DNA of 64,000 nucleotides from Paraphoma chrysanthemicola (GCA_020744225.1 JAGMWG010000001.1:1488001-1552000); one strand, 5' to 3'; shown: positions 20,812 to 33,100, counted from the stretch's first letter. The notes: generated by a model not told the origin, from the sequence alone. Made by a program: numbers and translations.

Positions 20812-22719
20812 ATGTGGGAGCCATTTGGCACGGCGCCTGCCAATGCAACGGCTTCCTGGAGAAGCGGACCGAACGAGCGAGGTACATCATCCTGTCAAGC
20901 TGCATTATAACGCTTCTCTTGTGTGCCTATACCTCTCTGCACCTAGACATCCCAAGCTATGGAAAGACCAGCTGGAGGCATCAGATTTGGAGACGAGCGA
21001 TATGGGTCGTCATTGGCCTGTTTGCTCCTGAAGGTGTGAGTACGATTCATATCCAGGAAGTAGATGATACATTAAGCCTGGATGATCTAGATCGCATCCA
21101 TTGCCTTTCGACAATGGGCACGCGCGCGGACTCTCGAGTACCGGATGAAAACGATACTCGGGAGTCTTGATCCAGGAGTTTGCGCAAGCGTTGGAGCAAG
21201 CGACGTTGAGCGCGATCCGCTTGCTAAGGAGGATGCGCCTATCCATTCATCCGTCACATTCGTCAGTAATCAGGCTGGACTCCTGGAGCCAATCCAGGCT
21301 CAGACACAACTTCCATATCGAAAATACCCCTGGACTCGCGTCCACAGTCATTTTTCCCTTATGGGAGGATTTGCCATGGAGATAAAATCGCTTCACCCTG
21401 AGATCCTCGGTGATCGGCATACCCGCAGGACCCTTACACCGGTCGCAATAAGGACTCTTGCGAAGAATTGCCCAGCACGCCTACCAGATATTTCAAAAAA
21501 TTTCATACGGGATAAAAGCAAGGCAAACAGTTTCGCGAAGCTCTTAGTCTGCGTGCAGGCATGCTGGTTCATCGCACAAACGATCGGTAGACTCGCGACG
21601 AGACTGCCTATAAGCCTCCTCGAGATGAACACTCTCTTGCACGCAGTATGCTGTCTGCTCATATATCTAGCATGGTGGCATAAGCCTCTTGATATTGAAG
21701 AGCCTTATATTATTGACACCTCAGACCAGTATATGCAGAAGGTTTTGGCCTGGATGGCAGTCAAAGACGCACTTCCTATTCGCCATTATGCCTACATGGA
21801 TAATTCTAGAGGCTATCCCGAAAAGTTAAGTTCCTCCAAGTTTCATCTCATTTACGAGGACGATATGAGCCATGGTGGTGACGTTGCCGAAAGAGCTCGC
21901 AAGGCTTTGATTGGTTTCGAGAACCACAACAAAGCTCAGAAACGCATGGAGGAGCTTTTTGAGCCTGATTTTGGCAATCAGTGGGTATCGGAGTGCAGAG
22001 CTGAGCAAGGACTTCTCATAATTTACCCAGGACAAAGGATACATGGTTTTGTTGCGATCGACTGGACGTCAGACACAACAGCTCAACTATATACCACACT
22101 GTCACTTCAACACATTGGCCAGCTCAAGCTAGCACACAGTCTTCGTCACGATAGCCGGACGGGTCAAGAGTGGGACTTTGGGGAACAAAGTGAATCCAGT
22201 CGATCAGGAGACAAAATGTTGACTAAGGGAACGTCGATTGAAAATTCACCAGACGAAGAACTGGAGAAATGGAGACACTCGACATTCGCATCACCAAGCA
22301 CGGTCTTCGTGATGGGCATGTACCTTGCAGGGAGTTTGTACGGCGGCTTCCATCTTTTGGCGTGGTACGGGCCGTTCACGACTAGGGCTGAGCGACTTTT
22401 GTGGCGCATTTCTTGTTTTATCATTGTTAGTCCCATTCTCATTCTTCTGGGCATCTGTCTGGGCATGTTAATCTGGGAACACCTAATTATGCCGCACGAA
22501 AATCTTTTCAGCTGGTTGCCGAGGTCAGAGCGATGGAAAAAATTCTGGTCTTGGTTTCTTGACCTATTAATCCCAGGTTTGGTGACCATCGTCTGCATTT
22601 ATATCGCCGCAAGGCTCTACCTCGTGGTAGAATGTTTCATCAATATTGCTTACCTCCCCGAGGATGTATTCAAGGAACCGCGGTGGAGTCGGTACCCTCC
22701 TCATTTTGGTGCAGGCTAG
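20812..22719 (+). pseudogene. Frameshifted fungal membrane protein, paralogue A
   Basis: Two exons can be read, 20812-21035 and 21091-22719, split by a 55-bp intron (GTGAGT-TCTAG) placed exactly as in the intact paralogue at 43549. Exon 1 opens with ATG 20812 (MWEPFG..., SGPNERG), matching paralogue B (MWDPFG..., SGPNERG). The frame then shifts near 20880, before IILSSCIITLLLCAYTSLHL. One base (or 4 or 7) is missing relative to B. No ATG exists in the downstream frame before residue RMKTILGS. The rest is open for over 500 codons. It has several hydrophobic helices (LLEMNTLLHAVCCLLIYLAW, TVFVMGMYLAGSLYGGFHLL, LVTIVCIYIAARLYLVVECF) and the conserved WTRVHSHFSLMGGFA. The family is an uncharacterised Pezizomycotina membrane protein. 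The frameshift suggests a recent pseudogene or a base error. Confidence 0.75.
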
Positions 22720-23860
22720 GCATGCGTTCAACTGCGTTTCGAGTAAGAATACAGTATCAGCAGATTCATAATCGTATTCGTCAATCTCAATGACATGGTT
22801 GGAATAACGTGCTGGAAGAAGGACTTGTAATGGTCCATTTGATCCCGTGCAGGCTCCGCATCCGATCATCTTATGGGACTGCACAGTCTCGAAGCGATTA
22901 GCAACTATATGTAGAAAAGAAGAACGATCTCAAGAAGTTGCTAGCCTCCTTCTTTACACCACACTTAGAATTGAAACGCTTCAGCATTTCATTCTGAATA
23001 GGCCCAATTCTAGCGTATTACAGTACTATTGTGTTATGTAATCACAAGAATGAATACAAATGCATCCAAGTTAGTCGACATAGCATGAGTTCATAACAGA
23101 GCTTAGGTAATTAATACTCTCTCTTAACCTAATTGGTAAGGGCGATTGAGCGAGAGAAAACCCCTAACGATGATGTAGATGCAAGCATATGTAAGTCTGC
23201 GTAGATTAATACTTGTAGTAGGCTACAGATATAGATTTTATCTTCTTAGGATGTAATTGTTTAACTCTCCTCTTGTTCACATGCCCTTACAGCGTAAGTA
23301 ATAGCGCAGGCGGGAGGAATACAAAGACAAAGGCTAGAATCAAGCAACATCGACACAGGTAACTTATAATGCCCGGAGCAGTGAATAACGGCAAGAATGT
23401 TATTTGCAAAAATTTAGACTAGTAGATCAGATAGTGTCTCAGAGTCTGGCCGTGAAGCGGCCGCCTAGCACGCTACGTACATACCACCTTAGCGTCAAGC
23501 CGTCTGTCTAGGATGAATCGCGTATCAATTGCCATTGGATCGTGCGACCGGCAGTAGTTCCTACGTCGATACAGGTAAGATTAAGGTTCGTGCATTCTAG
23601 AAAGTGGAGTGAACGTGAAAGCTAGCTAATCACGAATTGCATATGCGTCACGAACAAACGGCCCTCCTCAACAGTCTTCTCAAATTATATTCTGCCCGCA
23701 GGTGGGCTCGACTTGCCACATCCCTTTTCCTGACTCAACCTTGCCATGCTAAGCACGACGCCATACACAATTTTGTCACCGGTCAGTGAGCGGAGTATTC
23801 CACAACGCACAGGTATCGCACGCTCACAGTTCTCTGACTGAATCGCAGACTTGACGCATC
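22720..23860. other. Intergenic region with an AT-rich block
   Basis: No gene recognised. Bases about 23030-23420 are visibly AT-richer than the surroundings, with TTAATAC- and TAATTAATA-like stretches, possibly a decayed repeat. The start of the BTB gene follows. Confidence 0.45.
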
Positions 23861-24586
23861 ATGGAAAGCTCCACCCTCTCAAGCACGTCTTACCCACCTG
23901 GCCAGGTCCTTGTGGCCACGGATGCCCCTAAGTGAGTCCCTAGCCCGCCAAGTCGCATGTACTCATATCTAATACCAGCAGCATTACCGGCAAGACGGTA
24001 GCGATTCTGGTTGGCAAGCAGATATTTTACGTGCATGAAGCTCTTCTTGTGCGCCACTCTCGATTTTTTCAGAACGCCCTGAAGCCAGAGTGGCGACCAG
24101 ACCTATCCAAACCCATACCTCTCAGATGTGACCTCTTTCCGATTCGAGAAGTACAGCCAGTGGCTCTACACCGGCAAGATTACACTCTCGAAGAATCAAA
24201 AGTATTGTGTTCTAGCAGGACTATATGCACTTGGCGATAAGATCATGGACGAGGACTTCCAACAAGCGATCATCAAGATTATGATCGACTTCGACATCGC
24301 GATTAACATTGCTCCGGGAATCGCTGCTGTGCGCACAATATATCTAGAAACCTCACCTACAGCACCAGCCCATCGTCTGATGGTCGATTTGTGCGCTTTT
24401 CATGCCACGTCGCAATCTAAAAGCATTCTGGAACTCGATCCAGAGAAAGACGGCGAGTACATGGTGGACCTCTGTGCTGCTTTGGTCAAGCACGGCGCCT
24501 CTCCAGGTCCAGGCATACTTACTTCTTGGATTACACAGCCTGATCTGTATCGCCGTGTTCAAAGAGCCAACGTGAAGACCAATTAA
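23861..24586 (+). pseudogene. BTB-domain protein gene with frameshift
   Basis: Exon 1 is 23861-23931 (MESSTLSSTSYPPGQ...). A 47-bp intron (23932-23978, GTGAGT-ACCAG, phase 2) leads to an exon encoding the BTB start: TVAILVGKQIFYVHEALL, RHSRFFQNALKPEWRPDL. At about 24121-24125 the frame breaks. SKPIPL is followed, in another frame, by DVTSFRFEKYSQWLYTGKI and a 153-codon open tail to 24586. The related intact gene at 55704 reads KPIDLSDVESEFFAAYVQWL across the same point. So two bases are missing, or one is extra, inside the domain. Read as is, the first frame stops after about 60 more bases of coding. The C-terminal half resembles that of the 55704 gene (MVDLCAF versus MVDIFCR). It is a probable pseudogene; a sequencing error is possible. 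Confidence 0.72.
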
Positions 24587-25213
24587 ACCGAACCCACTAG
24601 CCAGGATGCGATGGACACGACCGGAATCTAAGCAATCTCTTCGATGGTTAGAGAGACGGATTCGGAACGGCACGGCGAAAGAGGGCCTGGCTCAAATACT
24701 TGGGGGAAGTGATCCAAGGCAAAGTGGGGCAACTGGAGGAGAGATTACACTAGCACAGGAGGCGTTACATTTCGATAAGCGGATGGGGCATTCGCAAGTA
24801 CTCACGTCAGGCATCGCCCCGACTGGGCAGTGAGAATAATGTATCGTCCAAGCAACCATCATGGCAATGCCAAAGTACTTGGTGTGCAAACAACAACACA
24901 CGATACCACCAGACAATTAATATCTGCAAAGTATCTCTTCGCACAACTTGAACGACACTAATCGGGGCTGAACAATATGGTGAATGAGCCTGAATCAACC
25001 ATGTCCCCGCTCTAGGCTATCACTCACACTGCACAAGAAACTTTGAAGGATAATCTTAAGATTGGTAGGTACTGCACACTATAACCTAGTCAAAATTGCC
25101 GAAGCAACCACCTCATGCCATTCAAAAAGAAGAGAATAAAAAAGTTAACGCCATATATGCCCTCTTCGCACCCCTGCCCCAAAACTCCACACAATGACCC
25201 AGAACAAATAATC
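24587..25213. other. Intergenic region between convergent genes
   Basis: It lies between the BTB pseudogene (+) and the J-protein gene (-). One 75-codon open frame (24606-24833) has no recognisable feature and is not called. Confidence 0.5.
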
Positions 25214-26770
25214 TTAGAAACCAAAGCCACCAGGGAACCCACCACCACCTTGCTGGAACTTGAAACTGCCTCCACCTTGTCTGAACATAAATTGCTGTCC
25301 GCCAAATGGACTGCCCTGGAACGGATTGCCCTGCTGCCCCTCCTGGCTATTCGGGTCATCGCCGCGGTCGAAGCGCTCCTTGAGTTCCGGGTCAGACAGG
25401 ACCTCGTAAGCTTCGTTGATAGAGGCCATTTTCTTCTGTGCTTCTTCGGGGGTGATGTTTTGCGTGCCGATTTTGTCGGGGTGGTGCTGTTTCGTGAGTT
25501 TGCGATAGGCGCGCTTGATGTCGCGTTCGTCTGCATCGCGGGATACGCCGAGGACTTTGTAGTAGTCTTTTGTCTTTGATCGCTTGAGGAGTGTTTGTGC
25601 TTTGTTGAGGAGTTCGTGGATCTTTTGGTTTTGCTGGTGGTGTTCTTGCGCGTGCTCGAGGGTGCGGACGGCGTCTTCGAAGTCGTCTGCTTCGAGCTGG
25701 GTTTGGCCCTTGTGAATGAGGCCGTACAGGGACTCGGGGTTGAGTTGCAGGGCCTCGGCGCAGTATGGTGTGCCTTTCTTGAGATTGCCCATTTCGACGT
25801 AGGCTTCGCAGGTCATCTCGACGAGCGTCTTGTAGAGACCTTGTGGCGAGTTCTTATAGATGTAGCCTTGCTCAATGTAGTCCTGGAAGTCTTGCTTCAC
25901 CTCCTTGAGCAGGCCGGGCTCCTCTTCGCCGCGATCGATCAGAAGCTTCGACGCGGTGGCGAATTGCCGCTTCTCAAAGTAAGTTCGGACTTTCTTCAAA
26001 TCCTTTTCCAGATTTTTCTCTCTCCTCCGAAGCTTCATGCACGCTCTGGAATCGGGGTCTGATTGCAGACATTGCGCAACGTGCTTGATACCCTTCTCGG
26101 TTTCACCCAGAGAATAGAAGGCCATGGCTGAGCTCTGAAGATGGGGCTCAGTGTCACCGGTATTGATTTGGAGCAGGTGCTGGAGGTCACTGATGCCCTC
26201 AATGACCTCGCCCTTCTCGAAGCGACACCGCGCCCTGGTTTTGCGAATGTCGTAGGCAGCGCCCGCTATCATGATGGCTGTACCAGCGTGCGTGACACAT
26301 GCTTCCCAGTCGCCCTTGTTCTCCGCCTCCTGCGCGAGTATTGCCGCCCCCTGTGCCTCTTCCAGCTGTGCAATATCGTCGGCCTTCCCCGCAGCCTCGT
26401 AGTCTTTGCGCGCGGCCGCCCAGTCGGCTTTCCTTGCTCGTATCTTTGCCCTCTGCACCAACGCACCCTCAAAGCCAGGTCGTAATTCTAGTACTCTATC
26501 GAAATCGCTTTGCGCCTGTGCAGCACGGCCGAGTGAAAGGTAGGCGGCGCCGCGCTTAAAGAAGGTAAGGTAGTTCTTGGGGTCGCGGGCAATGGCGACG
26601 TCAAAGTATATGAGCGCATCCTGTGCATCGCCTGTCGCAAGCTTCACACTGGCGTCTTTGATGAGCTGCGACACGGGCGTATCGGAGGGTATGTCCGAGG
26701 GAGAGAGTGCGCTTGCGAGGGGTGCAGCAGAGAGCAGCCCCAGGGCGAGGGAGGATAGTCGCAGAATCAT
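25214..26770 (-). CDS. ER J-domain TPR co-chaperone (P58IPK/DNAJC3 type)
   Basis: Single exon, 518 residues. A signal peptide is clear (MILRLSSLALGLLSAAPLAS, cleavage near residue 22). TPR repeats fill residues about 35-395 (for example ALIYFDVAIARDPKNYLTFF, AYLSLGRAAQAQSDFDRVLE). A J domain follows at about 401-470 with the HPD triad at residues 430-432 (KQHHPDKIG) and YEVLSDPELKERFDRG. The tail is Gly/Phe-rich and ends GGFGF. This order (signal, TPR, J, G/F) is that of ER-luminal P58IPK/DNAJC3, which delivers unfolded clients to BiP/Kar2 and is part of the unfolded-protein response. No HDEL/KDEL signal is present. The divergent neighbour, 339 bp away, is the GH5 gene. Confidence 0.93.
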   Translation of the reverse strand: MILRLSSLALGLLSAAPLASALSPSDIPSDTPVSQLIKDASVKLATGDAQDALIYFDVAIARDPKNYLTFFKRGAAYLSLGRAAQAQSDFDRVLELRPGFEGALVQRAKIRARKADWAAARKDYEAAGKADDIAQLEEAQGAAILAQEAENKGDWEACVTHAGTAIMIAGAAYDIRKTRARCRFEKGEVIEGISDLQHLLQINTGDTEPHLQSSAMAFYSLGETEKGIKHVAQCLQSDPDSRACMKLRRREKNLEKDLKKVRTYFEKRQFATASKLLIDRGEEEPGLLKEVKQDFQDYIEQGYIYKNSPQGLYKTLVEMTCEAYVEMGNLKKGTPYCAEALQLNPESLYGLIHKGQTQLEADDFEDAVRTLEHAQEHHQQNQKIHELLNKAQTLLKRSKTKDYYKVLGVSRDADERDIKRAYRKLTKQHHPDKIGTQNITPEEAQKKMASINEAYEVLSDPELKERFDRGDDPNSQEGQQGNPFQGSPFGGQQFMFRQGGGSFKFQQGGGGFPGGFGF

Positions 26771-27109
26771 GTTGTTGTTGTTGTGTGGCGGGGGAGAAAA
26801 GAGTGACTGCAGGTTGGTTGCGTGGCCGACACAGGGAGAGAACTGGAAGTTGCGGGCTAAGTCATGGCAGCGCGGCTGGCGGAATTATATCTGGCATTCG
26901 CGAACGCAGTTGGGTTACTTGTCCTTTCACTTCTGGTGGGAGCCGCGCTAGTCTGCTCATAGAGTAGCGTGACAGGGATGGCGGCATGACGTCCGCGCTG
27001 AACGCCTTCTCCAGCCCTGCCCAGGAACTACTCAGTGATGTATGGAGTCGATGCCGTGCGCCTGCCGCGTGGCTGTCTCTCTCGACTCCCCACCCTCTCT
27101 CCACCAAAC
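26771..27109. promoter_or_regulatory. Divergent promoter region, J-protein / GH5
   Basis: A 339-bp region lies between two divergent start codons. A short GTT trinucleotide run (about 26771-26782) sits just upstream of the J-protein ATG. No specific factor site is claimed. Confidence 0.5.
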
Positions 27110-29517
27110 ATGTCGCCCATGAGATTGAGAATAGACGGCCGCACGTTTCGCGATGCTCAGAACCGCGAGGTCATCCTGCACGGCATCAACGCCGCTGCCG
27201 ATGCGAAGTACCCTGCCACCCCCAACGTCCCGTCGCACGTGTCCGAGAAGTTCTTCGACGGCGACAACGTCTCCTTCGTCAACCGACCATTCTCTCTGGA
27301 CGATGCGGCCACCCATTTCTCGCGGTTACGAAGCTGGGGCTATAACACCATTCGCTACATCTTCACATGGGAGGCTATAGAGCACGCTGGGCCCGGGAAG
27401 TACGACGAGGAGTGGATAGATCACACGATAAGCATACTGCGCAAGGCAAAAGAATATGGCTTCTACATCTTCATGGACCCGCATCAAGACGTTGTATGTA
27501 GGCTTCACGTCAACCCATGCGCACATCTAACACGTTGCAGTGGTCGCGATTCTCAGGCGGCTCTGGTGCACCCATGTGGACATTGTACGCCTGCGGACTC
27601 GACCCAGAATACTTCGCCGTCACCGAAGCCGCACTCGTGCAGAACACGTATCCCGACCCAACTGCGTATCCCAAGATGATCTGGGCCACCAACTACACGC
27701 GATTGGTCTGCCAGGTCATGTTCACACTATTCTTTGGGGGCAAGGACTTTGCCCCGAAAGCCATCATTGACGGCAAAAATATCCAGGACTATCTTCAGGA
27801 CCACTACATCGCGGCATGCGGGCATCTCGCGAGGCGCATACATGACGCAGGCGACCTGGAATACGACCCAGTGGTAGGGTGGGAGAGCATGAACGAGCCC
27901 AATCGCGGCCTCATCAGCTACCAGGATATCACACAGATACCAAAAGAACAACAATTGAAGAAGGGGACCACTCCCACAGCTTGGCAAGCCATACTTACCG
28001 GATCTGGTAGGGCTTGCGAGATCGAAACATGGGACTTCGGTGGCATGGGACCGTACAAGTCTGGATCGGTCTTGATTGATCCCGAAGGCAAGAGTGCATG
28101 GTTATCCTCAGACTACGACGATACGAAATACGGCTGGAAGCGCGATCCCGGGTGGCGACTGGGCGAGTGCTTATGGGCGCAGCATGGTGTATGGGATCCC
28201 GCGACCGACACCGTTCTCAAGAAGGACCACTTTGGGAAAGATCCGAACAATGGCGCCACAATCAATTACGAATACTACACGAACAACTACTGGCTGCCCC
28301 ATTATCGCAAATACGCCAAGATGGTGAAATCGATATTCCCAGACTCGTTGATGTTCTTCCAGCCTCCCGTGCTAGAGATACCGCCAAGCATCAAGGGGAC
28401 CGAGGACGATGACCCCAACATGATCTTCTCGCCTCATTATTACGACGGGATTACGTTGTTGACGAAGAAATGGTGGGTATCCAGAACCGAGTTTGGAGAA
28501 CGATGCTGACATAAGCAGGAACCGTGTTTGGAACATTGATGTCTTTGGTGTGCTTCGTGGAAAATATCTAACGCCGGCCTTTGCGATCAAAATCGGCGAG
28601 AACGCTATCAGAAATTGTTTTGCTTCACAGCTCAAAGCCATACGAGAAGAGGGCACTGAGTACACTGGCATTCATCCTTGCGTGTTCACGGAGATTGGCA
28701 TACCCTATGACATGGACGACAAATACGCATACAAGACTGGCAACTACAGCAGTCAGATAGCTGCGCTGGACGCGAACCACTTTGCTCTCGAGGAAAGTAA
28801 AGCGAATGGGTTCACATTATGGACATATGTTGCAACAGTATGCTCTCCGTGGTGCATTTCTAACACCGTGCTAACGCATTCTAGAACAATCATTACTGGG
28901 GAGACAACTGGAATGGCGAAGATCTATCTATCTTTTCACTCGACGACAAGGCGGTACCCGCTGGCCCCTTTTCGCCAGCAGACTCCCGTGCCTCGCTGGA
29001 CATGGGCTCACCGTCCTACTCAAGGGCACATTCTACCGACACGCTTAGCGTGACGCCATCTAACCTGAAGAACACAGTGACCGAAGAGCGCATGACCTCG
29101 ACGAAAATGGATGGCGACGTACGAGGACTGCGGGCTGCCGAAGCATTCATCCGCCCCGCGCCAGTCGCAGTCCACGGCGATGTTTCGTCTTACGTGTTCG
29201 ATCTCAGAAACTGCATATTCAAGCTTGCCCTCACAGCACCCAGCTCCACGGCAGAGGATGCGCCAACTACCGTCTATCTCCCAGAGTTCCACTTTCCGTC
29301 GGGACAAACAAGTGTCGAAGTCAGTGGTGGAAAATGGACTATCAGCTCGGAAGAGTCAGATGGTGCGCTTCAACAGATCTTGCGATGGTGGCACGCTGAA
29401 GGCGACCAAAACATTCTAGTCAAGGGCGTCGTGCGCAAACCCGGAAACGCGGTCGGCACTGAAGAAGACGAAGGATATCTGCAGCAGTGTCAGAAGCAGA
29501 ATTGCGTTGTTATGTAA
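27110..29517 (+). CDS. EGH1: GH5_12 steryl/ceramide glucosidase-like enzyme
   Basis: Four exons, 27110-27493, 27541-28472, 28519-28837 and 28885-29517, give 755 residues. The introns are 46-47 bp with normal GT-AG ends. Glycoside hydrolase family 5 features are GINAAADAKYP near the N-terminus, FYIFMDPHQDVWSRFSGG, acid/base Glu near 247 in GWESMNEPN, and nucleophile Glu near 497 in FTEIGIPYD. Length and motifs fit subfamily 12, which includes yeast Egh1 (ergosteryl-beta-glucosidase) and cryptococcal EGCrP2. These are intracellular enzymes clearing steryl glucosides or glucosylceramide. There is no signal peptide. The C-terminal region is beta-rich. The last four residues, CVVM, fit a CaaX prenylation box, unusual enough to note. 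An in-frame ATG lies upstream at 27038, but 27110 (MSPMRLRIDG) fits the family start better. Orthologue assignment is good; substrate is inferred. Confidence 0.88.
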
Positions 29518-30105
29518 ATGCATAGTTGGCCATTGTCGGCTTGGAGTTGAGGCGTGAATGGCTGCAGGATGACATCATTGTGGTCTTTCCGTCGACTGAG
29601 CGATGAGCCAGTTAGGCGACGCGCATATATTTTACTTTGCATGAAGAAAACACCCTCTTAGGTTTTTGGCATTTTCTGCATATTGGGCGTTACAGTGATA
29701 GTCTCTGGTACATGGCAGAATACACCGCTGCCTATCCTTACCACATGCAGTTCCACCAATGACGGCAGTCGCGATCTTCAGGTGACTACGCGTTTGCCCC
29801 AGAACGCGCCTCGCGTGAATCCGACTCTCCATTTTAGACACTTTGGGCCCGGTATCCGCCGTATTGAACAACGGCGCGCCAGGTGGTGACAAGCAGAACC
29901 TAGCAATACGCCTGTGCTCTTCACCGACCTTTGAGCGCCAACTTTGTCCACGGCCACTCACTTCACGCAACCTCCGCACCCAACAGTTCTGCCCGGCACC
30001 GCAGCACGACAGCAGCGACCCGCAGACGAGCGCCCGCGAATCCTGCGCGACAGACTTGCCTTCACCTGCAGGCTTCACAAGCCTCGGCTCGCATAGGCCG
30101 CCTCC
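29518..30105. other. Upstream region of MSN5
   Basis: A 588-bp region with C-rich plus strand near 29940-30100, as expected for a promoter/leader. An open frame on the minus strand (29632-30372) overlaps the MSN5 start and is not considered a gene. Confidence 0.5.
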
Positions 30106-33100
30106 ATGATGGATGCTGGGGCCGCCCAAGCCCCGCAGAGCGCCCTCACAAATGGCGGCGGCGGCGCGCAGCACCACCACTCCAACGGCCATGCGCAGAA
30201 TGACCTCTCCCAGGTGCTGGAGGCGCTGCAGGCCATCTACGCCCCGCAGTCGAGCAACGACACGCGCCGTCAAGCCACCGAGTACCTCGAGCAAGCCAAA
30301 CGGCACCCAGACGCACCGCAGCAAGGCTACACCCTCGCCAACGACCGGCTGCAGCCCGCGCAGCTGCGCCACTATGGCCTCACGATGCTGGAGTACTCCA
30401 TCAAGTACAACTGGGAAGACTTCACCGCCGACCAGGGCACCGCGCTGCGAGGCTACGTAATTGAGCTGTCCGGCAACATTGTAGACAACGACCCCGTCTA
30501 CATACGGAACAAGGTCGCACAGCTGTGGACGGAGATTGCAAAGCGGAGCTGGGGCGCCGAGTGGCTGGACATGGACCAGCAGCTCGTCTCGTTATGGACA
30601 AACTCCCTCCACCACCAGGCCGTTGTGCTGTATGTCCTAGAGACCTTGTCCGAGGAGGTCTTCAATCGCGAAGATGCGACAGCAGGCCTGCGCGGCAGTG
30701 AATTGGGCCGTGCTTGTGTCGAGATCTTCACACCGCTGGCCGTACTGCACAAACATCTGCCCACACGCGACAAGAGTTTGGACGTGCGATCCGGAGAGGA
30801 GGGATGGCTGCAGAGGCTCTGCGACAACCTCAACTGGTGCTTGGGACAGGATTACCAGAACCAAGAGTCGGTCCGAACATGCGCCATAAAGACTATGAAT
30901 GCCATCCGCGCAGCGATGCCTTGGATCATACCCAAGGCTATTGCAGCAACTCAGGTCATTGAGACGCTTTGTAAAGCGCTCGCCGTGCCCGTTGTGGAGA
31001 TACAGCTGGTATGTCTCTTCTGCGCGATGAGCCCGCATACAACTGACCTGCCTAGGCTGCCGTCGATGTGCTGCAAGCTACGTACACACGCCACCATCTC
31101 CACGACGATGACTTCGTCGAGTTGGTCTGTCCCATGTTCGCTCCCGCAAGCGTCTCGCTCTTGCGCGAAGTGTATAGTTGGACCATCGCAGGGCTAGATG
31201 TCAACGACCTTGACGACCAAAAGTATACGCTGTGCAAGAAGCTGTCTGAGGTATGTATAGTGCGGTATAGGAACCACTTACAAATGTGCTAACTCCCATA
31301 GCTGGGCAATAGCTTGGGGCTGTTCATTGAATCAAAGCCGCGAGCAATTCCCGACGGCAGCGACTTTGCTGGCATCCTTGGATTTCTCTATGACATAATG
31401 CGCAACCCGAGCCTCGTTGTATCCATCCCCGTTCTGCACTGCTGGACTAAGCTCTTGAGGTCACCCGTTGTGCGAGAGAATGACACAATTCAGTCCATGA
31501 TTGGCGGCTTGCTTGAGACATCATGCTCGAGACTGATCAGGTATGAATCTCTGCCGGAAGATACCGATGATGTCACGCTGCAATTTCTCAACGAGGACAT
31601 CGACACCGTGCCTGAGCGGCATGCATTCCTCGGCAACTATCGACGATTCTGCGCCGATCTCATTGAGACGCTCGTGAGATGGAAGCCAGTCGAAGCCACC
31701 GAACACATCCTAGGCCAAGCGACGGACACACTGCTCAACCTCTACCAACATCAGCCCCAGTTCCAGCCACAGACGTTCGCCAAAAACTCACAAGTGGTGC
31801 TCAAGGTCGATGCTCAGGTCACCGTCATCGACGCAGCTCTCAAAGGATACCTTAAGTGGTTATCCACGCAAGGTGAGGACATGCAGGAAGATGAGCGCAA
31901 GCGCAACGTTCTGGAGAACTCGTTCGAACAATGGGGACGACAGATGCTCCAAACACGCTTCGATGATCCTGAGATTGCGAGGAAGATCATCTCGCTCATG
32001 TCCACGCTCTCCACCAAGGCGCTTGGTGATCGGCCGGGTTTCGCACTAACATTCCTTGAGTACATGCTCACCATTCGATTAGCAGACGACACTGCCTATC
32101 CGCAATACTCCGATGCTGTCAAGGATCTGGAGCGGATATGCAGTCTGGAAATGCAAAAGCTTGCAATGAAATTTGCTGATGACTTTATGAACGTTTACGA
32201 GCAACTGGAGAGCAAGATCAACGAGATGATCAACGAGCCCAGCACTGACGAGCGCCAGCGAATGGCATACTCTGCTTTTCTGTTCATTATCATCCACCGT
32301 TGCACAGTTCTAGATCGTGATACACAGGAAGCACGCATGCGTCTTATGCTCAATAAGGTCAAAGATGCATGGCAGAACGATGAGTTCGCCAGCGCAATCT
32401 CCAATTTTCAATCCTTTTGCGGCATCCTGGGCATGGGTCAATTACCCGACTTCTTGTCTGCGAACAATTTCCGAGAGGTCCATGACTGGTCGAACCAGCC
32501 GCTGGGTAGCGATGGTCAGGCATTGCAGGCTTCTATATTGGATCGGTCCCAGCAGCTTCCATTGCGACTTACCAAAACTCTTCTCGCTGCATCAACGGAA
32601 AAGCTTCGCGATGGTACCCCGGCATATGAAAGCGCTGCAATACTTTGGGCGGAAGCGATACCCATAATGCTGCCCAATCTGCTACAGCTTGTCAGCCATG
32701 CGCAGGCCTTCAACGACATTGCTAGCAATTGGTCACATCTCCCTCCCGAGCTGCAGCAAGTCATTCGCCGAGTCCTCACAGATCGCTTCTGGCAGGCTGG
32801 CATTTCGACCGAGAGCCGAGATGACTTCTTTGCGCGAGTTAGTGGCTCCAAATCGACGTTCGAAGGCTTTGCGTCTACCGTGCGAGGAACTGTACGACAG
32901 ATCCGTGAGAGCTCGTACTACATTCTCTATTCACTGACCCGATTCCGCGATTTCTTCTACGGAATTCCCGACCTACCGGGCCCGTTGAGCGAAGCCCTGT
33001 TTGGTCACGCTCACGCCTTGACTGCACATCATCTTTCAGTGCTACTCACTGTTTCCACGCATCTGATCGAGGGCTGTCCCTCACAACTTCGTCCACACTT

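Noticed and set aside
29632..30372. 246-codon minus-strand frame over the MSN5 start
   Set aside because: It overlaps MSN5 exon 1 and its promoter, with no domain and low-complexity content.
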